Shown here one piece after another: positions 32,377 to 40,314 of a DNA stretch of 64,000 nucleotides. The notes beneath the pieces are model-generated. The model worked only from the letters and a program-made list of their open reading frames with translations, was not told the DNA's origin and searched no databases. The number at the start of each line of letters is the position of its first letter. Positions within the stretch are counted from its first letter, which is position 1. The translations under genes and the position numbers were made by a program. This stretch comes from Streptomyces sp. SN-593 (GTDB lineage Bacteria; Actinomycetota; Actinomycetes; Streptomycetales; Streptomycetaceae), in the NCBI RefSeq assembly GCF_016756395.1, contig NZ_AP018365.1, positions 5,459,001 through 5,523,000 of the forward strand, in the 5' to 3' direction.

Positions 32377-33969
32377 ATGCCGGACAAACGCCACTGGAGC
32401 GCGACGCTCGCGTCCGGTCTGGCGAATCTCGCCGGGCGACTGGACGAGAGACACAACACCGTTTCCGCGCGCGACGCGGAGCACCGGGGGGCCGTGACCA
32501 CCACGGCCCCCTCCGGTGTGCCCGCCCAGCCGGAGTCCGCCGGGCAGCCGCCGGAGGGCGGGCCGGCGGGCACCGACGCGGCGTCACCTGCGGTACCGGC
32601 CGAGGCCCCCGCGGCCGCCGTGCCCCCGCAGGCCGTCGCGCCGCAGCCGGCCGCGCCGGCGCCGAACCCCGTCGTGGTCGTGCCCTGGAGCATGCGGGTG
32701 GCCGCCGAGATCGGCTGGCGGCTGCTGGTCCTGGCCGGCACCGTGTGGGTGATGATGCGCGTGATCGGCGCGGTCCGGCTGGTGGTGCTGGCGTTCGTGG
32801 CCGCGCTGCTGATCACCGCGCTGCTCCAGCCGTTCGTGGCCCGCCTCAAGCGCAGGGGGGTGCCGCGGGGGCTCGCCACCGCGATGGTCTTCATCGGCGG
32901 CTTCGTGGTGATGGGCCTGGTCGGCTGGTTCGTGGTGTGGCAGGTGATGGACAACGTCGACAACCTGACCTCCAGCCTCCAGGACGGTATCGACCAGGGG
33001 AAGAAGTGGCTGCTCAACAGCCCCTTCCACGTCACCGACGACCAGATCAACCAGGTCGCCAACAACCTCAGCAACGCCATCGGGCACAACAGCAAGCAGC
33101 TCACGGACGCGGGCCTGCAGGGCGTCACCGTCATCGTGGAGTTCCTGACCGGGGTGCTGCTGGCGATGTTCAGCACCCTGTTCCTGCTCTACGACGGGCC
33201 GAACATCTGGAACTGGGTGCTGCGGCTGTTCCCGCTGGACGCCCGCGCCGGGCTGGCCGAGGCCGGCCCGCGCGCCTGGCGGACCCTGACGCTGTACGTG
33301 CGCGGGACCGTGATCGTGGCGATGATCGACGCGATCTGCATCGGCGTCGGGATCTTCTTCCTCGGCGTGCCGATGGCGGTGCCGCTGGCGGTGGTCATCT
33401 TCCTGTCGTCGTTCGTCCCGCTGGTCGGCGCGGTCGCCTCAGGCGCGGTGGCGGTCGTCGTCGCGCTGGTCACCCAGGGGCCGTTCACCGCGCTGATGGT
33501 GCTGCTGGTGGTCCTCGCGGTGCAGCAGATCGAGGGCCACGTGCTCCAGCCGTTCATCCTCGGCCGCGCGGTGCGGGTCCACCCGCTCGCGGTGGTGCTG
33601 TCGGTGGCGGCCGGGTCGATGATCGCCGGGATCGGCGGCGCGGTCAGCGCGGTGCCGCTGGTCGCGGTGAGCAACACGGTGGTCGGTGTGCTCCGGGCCC
33701 GCGCCAAGTCCGGCGCCGCGGCGAGCGGGGCGCTGGCGGCGCCGCCGACCGGGCCCGCCGGACCGGTGTCCGCGCCCCCCGTGGCGGACGCCGCCCCGCA
33801 GCCCGGCCCCGCCGCGGCGGACGAGGACGCGGCGGCGGCCGACAGCGGACAGGGCGCCGGCAAGGACACGGACCAGGACGCGGGCACGGCTACGGGCACG
33901 GGTGCGGCGGAGCCGGCAGGCGGCGGCGACGCCGTGTCACGCGAACTGGCCGACGACAAGGCCAAGTGA
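32377..33969 (+). CDS. AI-2E family transporter (UPF0118 permease)
   Basis: A 530-residue membrane protein. About 100 Pro/Ala-rich residues precede the AI-2E permease core of eight or so helices ('LVVLAFVAALLITALLQPFVARLKRRGV', 'VEFLTGVLLAMFSTLFLLYDGP', 'VIFLSSFVPLVGAVASGAVAVVVALV', 'EGHVLQPFILGRAVRVHPLAVVLSV'). An acidic low-complexity tail of about 95 residues follows. Family members export small molecules or exchange ions; the substrate is unknown. The ATG at 32377 has GGGGGAGAG upstream. A 20-bp perfect hairpin follows. Confidence 0.9.
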   Translation: MPDKRHWSATLASGLANLAGRLDERHNTVSARDAEHRGAVTTTAPSGVPAQPESAGQPPEGGPAGTDAASPAVPAEAPAAAVPPQAVAPQPAAPAPNPVVVVPWSMRVAAEIGWRLLVLAGTVWVMMRVIGAVRLVVLAFVAALLITALLQPFVARLKRRGVPRGLATAMVFIGGFVVMGLVGWFVVWQVMDNVDNLTSSLQDGIDQGKKWLLNSPFHVTDDQINQVANNLSNAIGHNSKQLTDAGLQGVTVIVEFLTGVLLAMFSTLFLLYDGPNIWNWVLRLFPLDARAGLAEAGPRAWRTLTLYVRGTVIVAMIDAICIGVGIFFLGVPMAVPLAVVIFLSSFVPLVGAVASGAVAVVVALVTQGPFTALMVLLVVLAVQQIEGHVLQPFILGRAVRVHPLAVVLSVAAGSMIAGIGGAVSAVPLVAVSNTVVGVLRARAKSGAAASGALAAPPTGPAGPVSAPPVADAAPQPGPAAADEDAAAADSGQGAGKDTDQDAGTATGTGAAEPAGGGDAVSRELADDKAK

Positions 33970-33990
33970 CCGCGCGCCGGACCACGCGCC

Positions 33991-34035
33991 GCACCGCGCT
34001 CCGCCCGGGGGAAGTCCCCGGGCGGAGCGCGGTGC
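33991..34035. terminator. 20-bp perfect hairpin, bidirectional terminator
   Basis: The sequence 33991-34010 pairs without mismatch with 34016-34035 across the loop GAAGT. It lies between the convergent AI-2E permease and ABC permease genes and is the strongest hairpin in the window. Confidence 0.85.
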
Positions 34036-34066
34036 CGTGTCCGGCGGTCGCCGGCCGTGGGCGCGG

Positions 34067-36532
34067 CTACTCGGTGCGGAGCCCGTCCGCCCGCATCAGC
34101 CGCCACAGCGGCGGCAGGCTCAGCAGCGTGACCGCGAGGACGACACCCGCCCCGACACCGGCCATCGTGCCGACCCCGGCCCAGTCGGTGTGGAAGGGCC
34201 GCCGCACCATGGCGAGCAGCGCGGCGCCGAGCCCGATGCCGCCTGCGACGGCCAGCAGCAGCCCGAGCACCACCGGGACCGCGGTCTGCCACAGCACCGA
34301 CCAGCCCAGCACCGAGCGCCGGGTGCCGAAGGCGACCAGCACCGCCAGCAGCTTCCTGCGCTCCCGCAACTGCTCCAGCATCGTGACCAGCAGCCCGGCG
34401 CCGATGAGCGCCATGGTGAAGGCCGCCCCGGCGAACAGCCCGCGGCGGATCTGCACGAAGCCGGCCTTCGTCCTGGTGTCGTAGAGCGTGAAGACGTCCA
34501 GGTCGGGGCCGAGCGCGGCCACGGCGTTGCGGGCGTGCTCGATCGCGTCGGTCCGGTCCGGGTCGAGCACCACCGACAGCCATCCGTCCAGCTCGCCGAG
34601 CGACGCGCCCGCGACCGCCTGCGGAGTGGCGAGCACCCCCCAGGCGTGCGACCCGGTCGCGTCCGCCCGGCTGCGGACACCGACCGCCGCCGCCGGTATC
34701 CGCCACAGCCGGGGGCTGCCGGTGTAGGTGTCGCCGTCCGGCCCGTTGAGGTCGATCCGCGCACCGGGCCTGAGGTACTTCCGGTAGTCGGCGGCCCCGT
34801 ACGCGTCGTCGGTCGGGGGCACCAGGAACACGCTGCCGGGCCGGCAGGAGGTGATCCGGGCCATCTGCCGCAGCGCGGTGCAGTCGCCGACGTCCAGCGG
34901 CAGGTCGGGGTACTGCGTGTCCGCGCGCCGGGGCAGCGAGCCGGCGTCCGGGCGGGTGGCCTCCACCCGTCCGTAGCCGTAGACCTGCCGGACACCGGGC
35001 GCCGCGGCGATCGCCCGCGCGTCGGCGGCCAGGCGGGCGGTGTCCGCCATCGTGCCGTCCACGACCGCCTGGGCGCGCCGGGTGTCGGCGCCGGTGGAGT
35101 GGACGTAGTCGCCGCTGACGCCGTTGAAGAGCATCTGGAGGGCGATCGCGCCGGCCACCGCGACGGTCACCCCGCTCACCATCCGGGCGGACGCGCTGCT
35201 GCTCAGCTGGAGCCTACGGGTGGCCAGTTGCCAGGCCACCGGTCCGCCGCGCAACCGTCCCACCGCGGCCTCCACCGCCCACGGCAGCACCGCGGTCACG
35301 CCGATGAGCAGCAGGACGGCGCCGGCCGCGACCTGGTACTCGTTGATCCCCGAGCCGTTGTGGACCTTGCCGAACAGCGGCGCCAGCAGGGCCAGTCCGG
35401 CCGCGGGCGGCAGCAGCCGCCACCACAGCCGGCGCCGCCTGCCGAGGGCCTGCCGGACGACGCCCAGCGGTTCGATCGCGGTGCCGCGCAGGCCGGCCAG
35501 CGTCACCGCGATCGACGCCAGGGGCACGGCCAGCACGATCAGCACGGTCAGCGCCGGGTTCGGCGCCAGGTCCGAGGGGAAGGCGGACATCGACATCACG
35601 CTCACCTCCGCGGCGAGCTGCCGGCCGGCCAGGAACAGCACCGTGCCGAGGGCCAGCCCGAACAGCGCGCCGAGCAGGGCCTCGCCGGCCGCGATGCGGC
35701 GGGCCATCCGGATGTCCGCGCCGACCAGCCGCAGCGCGGCCAGCCGCCGGTCCCGGCGCTCGCCCCCGAGGCGCACCGCGGTGCCGATGAACACCGCGAC
35801 CGGCAGCAGCAGCACCACCAGGACGACGATCAGCAGCATTTCCAGCGGCGCGCCGAGTGCGTCGGACCGGTCGGGGGAGCCGAACCCGCTGATCCGGTCG
35901 GCGTTGCCGTGCCGGTACTGGGCGTCGCGGGCGACCAGGTGGTCGCTGCCGGCGTAGAAGTACAGGTCCGCCGGGCCCACCAGGCCGGCCTTCCCGATGG
36001 TGCCCGTCACCTTGTGGTCCAGCCGCTGGCGCAGCAGCGGCGCGGAGGCCAGCAGCTCGCGCAGGGCGGGGGAGACCACCATGGTGCCGTCGGCCGGCCA
36101 GCTCTCCAGGCCCGGCGGCAGTTGGGCCTGCTTCCCCTCGGGGTGCAGCAGGTACCCGGTGATGTCGTGGTCGTGGTAGGTCGTCCCGGCGTCCGCCCAC
36201 AGCAGGGTGCGGTCGCCGGGGTGGGCGATGTAGCCCTCGCTCGCGCTCTCGCGGGCGTGCTCCTTGCCGCTGTGGGTGTGCACCATCGCCGGCACCGAAG
36301 CGGTCAGCAGCAGCAGGGTGACGCCGAGCCCCACACCGACCGCGGTGAGCAGGGTGCGGGTCCAGCCCTCCCGGCCGCCGCCGACCGCGAAGCGCGCGCC
36401 GAGGGCGAGGTCGCGCAGCCAGGTGCGCAGGTCGGCGGAGCGCTCGCCGGGCCCCGGCCGGGGCGGCCCGCCGCCGGCCGCGTCGAAGCCGGCGAACGGC
36501 TCGGACCGCGGAGGTGCCTGTCCGGAGCTCAT
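34067..36532 (-). CDS. FtsX-like ABC transporter permease
   Basis: An 821-residue permease with two FtsX/MacB-like units. An N-terminal helix ('TLLTAVGVGLGVTLLLLTASVPAMV') precedes a large extracytoplasmic domain. Helix groups follow ('LLIVVLVVLLLPVAVFIGTAV', 'LTVLIVLAVPLASIAVTLAGLRG'), then a second large external domain and C-terminal helices ('GVGTMAGVGAGVVLAVTLLSLPPL'). The ATG at 36532 overlaps the ATPase stop (ATGA). With the ATPase and the PadR regulator it forms one operon, probably an exporter for an antimicrobial peptide or lipophilic compound. Confidence 0.92.
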   Translation of the reverse strand: MSSGQAPPRSEPFAGFDAAGGGPPRPGPGERSADLRTWLRDLALGARFAVGGGREGWTRTLLTAVGVGLGVTLLLLTASVPAMVHTHSGKEHARESASEGYIAHPGDRTLLWADAGTTYHDHDITGYLLHPEGKQAQLPPGLESWPADGTMVVSPALRELLASAPLLRQRLDHKVTGTIGKAGLVGPADLYFYAGSDHLVARDAQYRHGNADRISGFGSPDRSDALGAPLEMLLIVVLVVLLLPVAVFIGTAVRLGGERRDRRLAALRLVGADIRMARRIAAGEALLGALFGLALGTVLFLAGRQLAAEVSVMSMSAFPSDLAPNPALTVLIVLAVPLASIAVTLAGLRGTAIEPLGVVRQALGRRRRLWWRLLPPAAGLALLAPLFGKVHNGSGINEYQVAAGAVLLLIGVTAVLPWAVEAAVGRLRGGPVAWQLATRRLQLSSSASARMVSGVTVAVAGAIALQMLFNGVSGDYVHSTGADTRRAQAVVDGTMADTARLAADARAIAAAPGVRQVYGYGRVEATRPDAGSLPRRADTQYPDLPLDVGDCTALRQMARITSCRPGSVFLVPPTDDAYGAADYRKYLRPGARIDLNGPDGDTYTGSPRLWRIPAAAVGVRSRADATGSHAWGVLATPQAVAGASLGELDGWLSVVLDPDRTDAIEHARNAVAALGPDLDVFTLYDTRTKAGFVQIRRGLFAGAAFTMALIGAGLLVTMLEQLRERRKLLAVLVAFGTRRSVLGWSVLWQTAVPVVLGLLLAVAGGIGLGAALLAMVRRPFHTDWAGVGTMAGVGAGVVLAVTLLSLPPLWRLMRADGLRTE

Positions 36533-37293
36533 GACACCCGTTCCATGTCGCGCGACTTCCCGTCCCGCACGACGATCTCCCGGTCGGAGTAGGCGGCCAC
36601 CCGCGGTTCGTGGGTGACCAGGACGACGGCGGCGCCGGTGTCGTGGGCGGCGTCGGTCAGCAGCCGCATCACGCGCTCGCCGTTGAGCGAGTCCAGCGCG
36701 CCGGTCGGCTCGTCGGCGAAGACCACCCGGGGGTCGTCGACCAGCGCGCGGGCCACCGCGACCCGCTGGCCCTGACCACCGGAGACCTCGCCGGGCCGCT
36801 TGCCGGAGACGTCGGCCACCTCCAGCCGCTCCAGCCACTCGGCCGCCTTCCGCTCGGCGGTCCGGCGCCGGACGCCCCCCAGCCGCATCGGCATCGCCAC
36901 GTTCTCCAGGCAGGTCAGCTCGGGGACGAGCTGGCCGAACTGGAAGACGAAGCCGAAGTCGGTACGGCGCAGGGCGCTGCGCTCGCCGTCGGACATCGCC
37001 GACAGCTCCTGCCCGCGGTAGCGGACCTCGCCGGAGTCGGGCGTCACGATGCCGGCCAGGCAGTGCAGCAGGGTGGACTTGCCGGACCCGGACGGGCCCA
37101 TCACGGCCACCACCTCGCCGGCGCGGATGGTCAGGTCCGCCCCGTCGAGCGCCGCGGTCGGCCCGTACGCCTTGCGCACCGCGTGTGCCCGCAGCAGCGG
37201 CTCGGGGCGCGGCGCCCCGCCGTCCGGGTGCGCGCCGGCCGCGGCGGCCCCCCGCCCACCGGCCCCGCGCCGGTCGGCCGTGCCCGCGCTCAC
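36529..37293 (-). CDS. ABC transporter ATP-binding protein (MacB/LolD type)
   Basis: A 254-residue ATPase. Walker A 'VMGPSGSGKSTLLHCLAG' (about 64-81), Q-loop 'FGFVFQFGQLVPELT', signature 'VSGGQGQRVAVARAL', Walker B 'RVVFADEPTGALD' and the switch His 'VLVTHEPRVAAYSD' are all present. It powers the FtsX-like permease encoded next. The GTG at 37293 overlaps the padR stop (GTGA). The N-terminal 30 residues are Gly/Ala-rich and variable. Confidence 0.95.
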   Translation of the reverse strand: MSAGTADRRGAGGRGAAAAGAHPDGGAPRPEPLLRAHAVRKAYGPTAALDGADLTIRAGEVVAVMGPSGSGKSTLLHCLAGIVTPDSGEVRYRGQELSAMSDGERSALRRTDFGFVFQFGQLVPELTCLENVAMPMRLGGVRRRTAERKAAEWLERLEVADVSGKRPGEVSGGQGQRVAVARALVDDPRVVFADEPTGALDSLNGERVMRLLTDAAHDTGAAVVLVTHEPRVAAYSDREIVVRDGKSRDMERVS

Positions 37294-37814
37294 GCCGACA
37301 CCTCCGCGGCGAGCTGGTCGAGGCGGGCCGCGGTCAGCTCCAGCCAGCGCAGGTCCGCCTCCAGGTGGAACAGGGCGTGGTCGCAGATGAGCTGGTCGGC
37401 GAGGTCGCCGTCCCGCTTGCGCCGGGTCAGCTCGCGCATCAGCCGCAGGTGTTCGGCCCGCTGGGTGTCCAGCAGGTCCACCGCGGACCTGCCGGTCAGC
37501 AGGGCCAGCACGACCTTGGTGTAGAGGGTGGTCTGCAGGTAGGGCTCGGGCTTCTCCGGCTGCGCGAGCCAGCCCGCCACGTCGGTGACGCCGGCGTCGG
37601 TGATCGCGTACCGCTTGCGCTCCGGGCCGCCCCCGGGCTCTATGCCGTCCACCTCGACCAGGCCGTTCCTCAGCAGCCGGGCCATGGTCGAGTAGACCTG
37701 GCCGTACGCGAGGGGCCGGTCGTGTCCGAAGCGTTCGTCGAAGGCGCGCTTGAGGTCGTAACCGTGGCGCGGGCCGGACTCCAGGAGTCCGAGCAGGGTC
37801 TGGCCGATTGACAT
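37290..37814 (-). CDS. PadR family transcriptional regulator
   Basis: A 174-residue repressor. The PadR winged helix reads 'IGQTLLGLLESGPRHGYDLKRAFDERF' and 'LAYGQVYSTMARLLRNGLVEVD', followed by a C-terminal helical dimerisation domain. Start ATG 37814: TAGTGT lies 7 bases upstream, so the message is probably leaderless. A perfect 15-bp inverted repeat begins directly next to this -10, which fits autoregulation of the padR-ABC operon. Confidence 0.93.
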   Translation of the reverse strand: MSIGQTLLGLLESGPRHGYDLKRAFDERFGHDRPLAYGQVYSTMARLLRNGLVEVDGIEPGGGPERKRYAITDAGVTDVAGWLAQPEKPEPYLQTTLYTKVVLALLTGRSAVDLLDTQRAEHLRLMRELTRRKRDGDLADQLICDHALFHLEADLRWLELTAARLDQLAAEVSA

Positions 37815-37821
37815 GCCGAGC

Positions 37822-37862
37822 ACACTACACCATGGGTATACATCGCGTGTATACCCATGGTG
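37822..37862 (-). promoter_or_regulatory. padR operon promoter with 15-bp inverted-repeat operator
   Basis: CACCATGGGTATACA (37828-37842) and TGTATACCCATGGTG (37848-37862) form a perfect inverted repeat with the 5-base centre TCGCG. Its core GTATACnnnnnnnGTATAC-like half sites resemble PadR operators. The minus-strand -10 TAGTGT (37827-37822) abuts the operator, so bound PadR would block the promoter. Confidence 0.8.
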
Positions 37863-37912
37863 CATAACCTGTCAGGGCCTGCGTTCTCCCACGTCGAGCC
37901 GGTGGGGCCGGG

Positions 37913-38140
37913 TCACTCGGCCTCCGGTGGCGGCTCCTTCGCCGGGCGGCCCCGGCGCGGGATCGGCCGGACCGCCGAGGGCATCCGGCCCGCCTCGGCG
38001 AGCGCCCGCCGGAGCAGGTACTCGATCTGCGCGTTCGTGCTGCGCAGCTCGCCCGCCGCCCACGTGGCGAGGGCGTCGTGGACGGCCGGGTCGAGCCTGA
38101 GCAGCACCTGCTTGCGGGCCGGGCGGCTGGATTCGGTCAC
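37913..38140 (-). CDS. small ribbon-helix-helix-like protein
   Basis: A 75-residue basic protein. 'RKQVLLRLDPAVHDALATWAAGELRSTNAQIEYLLRRAL' fits an Arc/MetJ-type ribbon-helix-helix: a short strand, then two helices, the second with 'STNAQIEYLLRRAL'. A Pro/Arg/Lys-rich tail follows. It starts (GTG 38140) 15 bases after the SPFH gene and is likely co-transcribed. It could be an autoregulator; it is not an obvious antitoxin since no toxin gene lies beside it. Confidence 0.75.
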   Translation of the reverse strand: MTESSRPARKQVLLRLDPAVHDALATWAAGELRSTNAQIEYLLRRALAEAGRMPSAVRPIPRRGRPAKEPPPEAE

Positions 38141-38155
38141 GGGCTGCGCGCCGCC

Positions 38156-39100
38156 TCACTGGTAGAGCGTGCCGGTGTTCAGCACCGGCTGCGCCGCCCG
38201 TTCGCCGCAGAGCACGACCAGCAGGTTGCTCACCATCGACGCCTTCCGTTCCTCGTCCAGGACGACGATGTCCTGCTCGGCGATCCGCGACAGCGCCGAC
38301 TCCACCATCCCGACCGCGCCGTCCACGATGGTCTGGCGCGCCGCCACGATCGCGCCCGCCTGCTGGCGTTGGAGCATCGCCGAGGCGATCTCGGCGGCGT
38401 ACGCGAGGTGCGTGAACCGCGACTCGATGATCCGCACCCCCGCCGACTCCACCCGGGCGGCGATCTCCGCGGAGAGCCGCTCGGTGATCTCCTCGCTGTT
38501 CTCGCGCAGCGACAGCCCGGCGGTGTCGTGGCTGTCGTACGGGTAGCGGGTGGCGATGTGCCGTACCGCGGTGTCGGTCTGGATCGACACGAAGCGGACG
38601 AAGTCGTCGACCTCGAAGACCGCCTGGGCGGTGTCCTCGACCTGCCACACCACGACCGCGGCCAGTTCGATCGGGTTGCCGTAGGCGTCGTTGACCTTCA
38701 GGACCGCCGTCTCCTGGTTGCGCAGCCGGGTGGAGACCCGGCGCCGGCTGGTGAACGGGTTCACCCAGCGCAGGCCGTCCTGCCGGATCGTCCCCTGGTA
38801 CCGCCCGAAGAGCTGGCAGACCCGGGCCTGCCCCGGCGCGACCTGCGTCAGCCCGAAGAGCATCACGAAGGCCACCACCGCCACCACGACGCCGACCGTC
38901 ACCAGTACGGCCGCGGTGCCCCCGCCCGCCCCGGCGCCCGCGATCACCAGCGCCACCCCGCCCGCGATCACCAGCAGGGCGAGCAGCAGGAACGGCAGCC
39001 CGGGCATGCCGGCCGCCCGCCGCTCGGAGACCCGCGGCGCGGGCATCTCGGGGATGTCGCTGCGCTCGGCCTCGGCCGTCCCCTGTGGTTGCTCGGTCAT
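38156..39100 (-). CDS. SPFH/band 7 domain membrane protein
   Basis: A 314-residue protein. Two N-terminal helices ('LPFLLLALLVIAGGVALVIAG', 'VLVTVGVVVAVVAFVMLFGL') precede an SPFH domain ('VAPGQARVCQLFGRYQGTIRQDGLRWVNPF', 'RNQETAVLKVNDAYGNPIELAAVVVWQV') and a helical region ('RFTHLAYAAEIASAMLQRQQAGAIVAAR'). SPFH proteins oligomerise into membrane microdomain scaffolds that affect proteases and stress tolerance. The ATG at 39100 fits the family; the frame is open further upstream without homology. Confidence 0.9.
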   Translation of the reverse strand: MTEQPQGTAEAERSDIPEMPAPRVSERRAAGMPGLPFLLLALLVIAGGVALVIAGAGAGGGTAAVLVTVGVVVAVVAFVMLFGLTQVAPGQARVCQLFGRYQGTIRQDGLRWVNPFTSRRRVSTRLRNQETAVLKVNDAYGNPIELAAVVVWQVEDTAQAVFEVDDFVRFVSIQTDTAVRHIATRYPYDSHDTAGLSLRENSEEITERLSAEIAARVESAGVRIIESRFTHLAYAAEIASAMLQRQQAGAIVAARQTIVDGAVGMVESALSRIAEQDIVVLDEERKASMVSNLLVVLCGERAAQPVLNTGTLYQ

Positions 39101-39159
39101 GACGCCACCCCGTTCTCGTGATTCCGTGTGTCTAGCTAAGTGATAGCACAAAAAGGGAA

Positions 39160-39540
39160 GAGGGTCACGGGTGGGGACGGAGGGAAGAGCCGGCGAGGGC
39201 GGTCACGCGGGTGGAGGGGAAGGCGGTGCAGCGGGCGGGCGGGGGAGGGGAAGAGGTGCGGGCGTGTGTGGGGGTCGACGGCGGTCGCACGGGTGGGGCG
39301 GGGGAGAAGAGCTGGCGAGGGCAGTTACGAGGATGGTGGGGAAGGCGGGCAGCGGGCGGGTGGGGCGGGGGAGAAGCGGCGTGGGGGCGTTACGCGGGTG
39401 GAGGGGGAGGCGGGGCAGTGGGCGGGCGGGGGAAGGGGGGAAGAGTGCGGGTGTGCGTGGGGTCGACGGGGGCACGGGTGGGGCCGGGCGTCGGCGTTGG
39501 GTGCGGGTGCGGGTGCGGGTGCGGGCGGGGCGGAGGCGGG
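39160..39540. repeat. degenerate G-rich tandem repeats, about 75-bp unit
   Basis: A gene-free 540-base gap holds purine-rich plus-strand DNA. Three diverged copies of a unit containing 'GGGGAAGGCGGGCAGCGGGCGGG' fragments can be aligned (near 39168-39250, 39290-39370 and 39370-39435). They are interspersed with two copies of a GTGCGGGnGTGTGTGGGG-GTCGACGG block, and the run ends in four GGGTGC hexamers (about 39499-39525). Many runs of three or more G within short distance give strong quadruplex potential on the plus strand. The open frames across it are composition artefacts. Confidence 0.7.
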
Positions 39541-39637
39541 GTGGCGGCGGTGGGCGGCGGTGGACGCGGGGCAGCCCCGGGACACGGGAGGGGGCACGTG
39601 TTCCGGGGCTGCGTCCTACGGGGCGGGCGCGACCGGG

Positions 39638-40081
39638 TCAGGGCCGCGCGACCGCCTGGGCGATGCGGTCACCCGCCGTCCGGTCGATGCTGCGCCAGTA
39701 CGCGAAGGCCCGCTCCAGCACCGGCGCGCTGACACCGTCGGACAGGTGCCCGACCACGTTGCCGACCAGCCGGTCGCGCGCCGCGTCGTCCAGCACCTCG
39801 CGCACCAGGGTCCCCGGCTGCCCGAAGTCGTCGTAGCGGTACGGCGAGTACGGCGAGTACGCCTCCCGTACCATCTCGCCGGCCGCCTGCCATCCGGCGA
39901 TGTCCCCGTACGCCTGAGGTGACGCGGCGGGCCCGCCGCAGGAGTTCGGCGTGTACGGCGCGCCGGTGTGGGCCGGCCCGCACCGCACCGGGCCGTCGGG
40001 GACGAGGGCCGGCGAGTGCTCGTCGCTCTCCACCGGGACCCCGGCGTCGTCAGTGGTGGGCGGCAGGTTGGACGTACCCAT
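39638..40081 (-). pseudogene. catalase with the catalytic core deleted in frame
   Basis: A 147-residue frame. Residues about 1-29 ('TTDDAGVPVESDEHS') resemble the N-terminus of clade-type monofunctional catalases. From about residue 30 on ('GPAHTGAPYTPNSCGGP', 'AYGDIAGWQAAGEMVREAYS', 'FGQPGTLVREVLDDAARDRLVGNVVGHL', 'RAFAYWRSIDRTAGDRIAQAV') it matches the C-terminus. The roughly 340 residues between, which hold the haem pocket His/Asn/Tyr, are absent. A GGAGGG site 7 bases before the ATG at 40081 remains, and the frame is intact. It cannot be a catalase; it is a remnant or a domesticated small protein. Confidence 0.75.
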
Positions 40082-40314
40082 GGAGCGTCCCTCCGGGATC
40101 CGCCGTCCGGCATGGCGGCGGCGGTTCCACCGTCGCACCCGCCCCGCCACTCGGCACCTGGAAGGGGCCGGCCGTGCGGGGCGGCCGCACCGTGCCCGGG
40201 CACTGAGCCGCAGGGGGCGCCGGTCTCCAACCCCCCGGAGGCGGACGGCCGGAGGAGAAAGGCCCCGAGCGGGTGCCCTCGCGGAAGAGCGGCACCCCTC
40301 GGAGCGGCACCGCC

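Noticed and set aside
37913..38140. Antitoxin of a toxin-antitoxin pair
   Set aside because: The RHH-like fold fits, but no toxin-like gene is adjacent; the neighbours are the SPFH gene and the padR operon.
39140..39922. Long plus-strand open frames through the G-rich repeats
   Set aside because: Repetitive Gly/Arg composition, no ribosome site of note, no motif, and overlap with the catalase remnant on the other strand.
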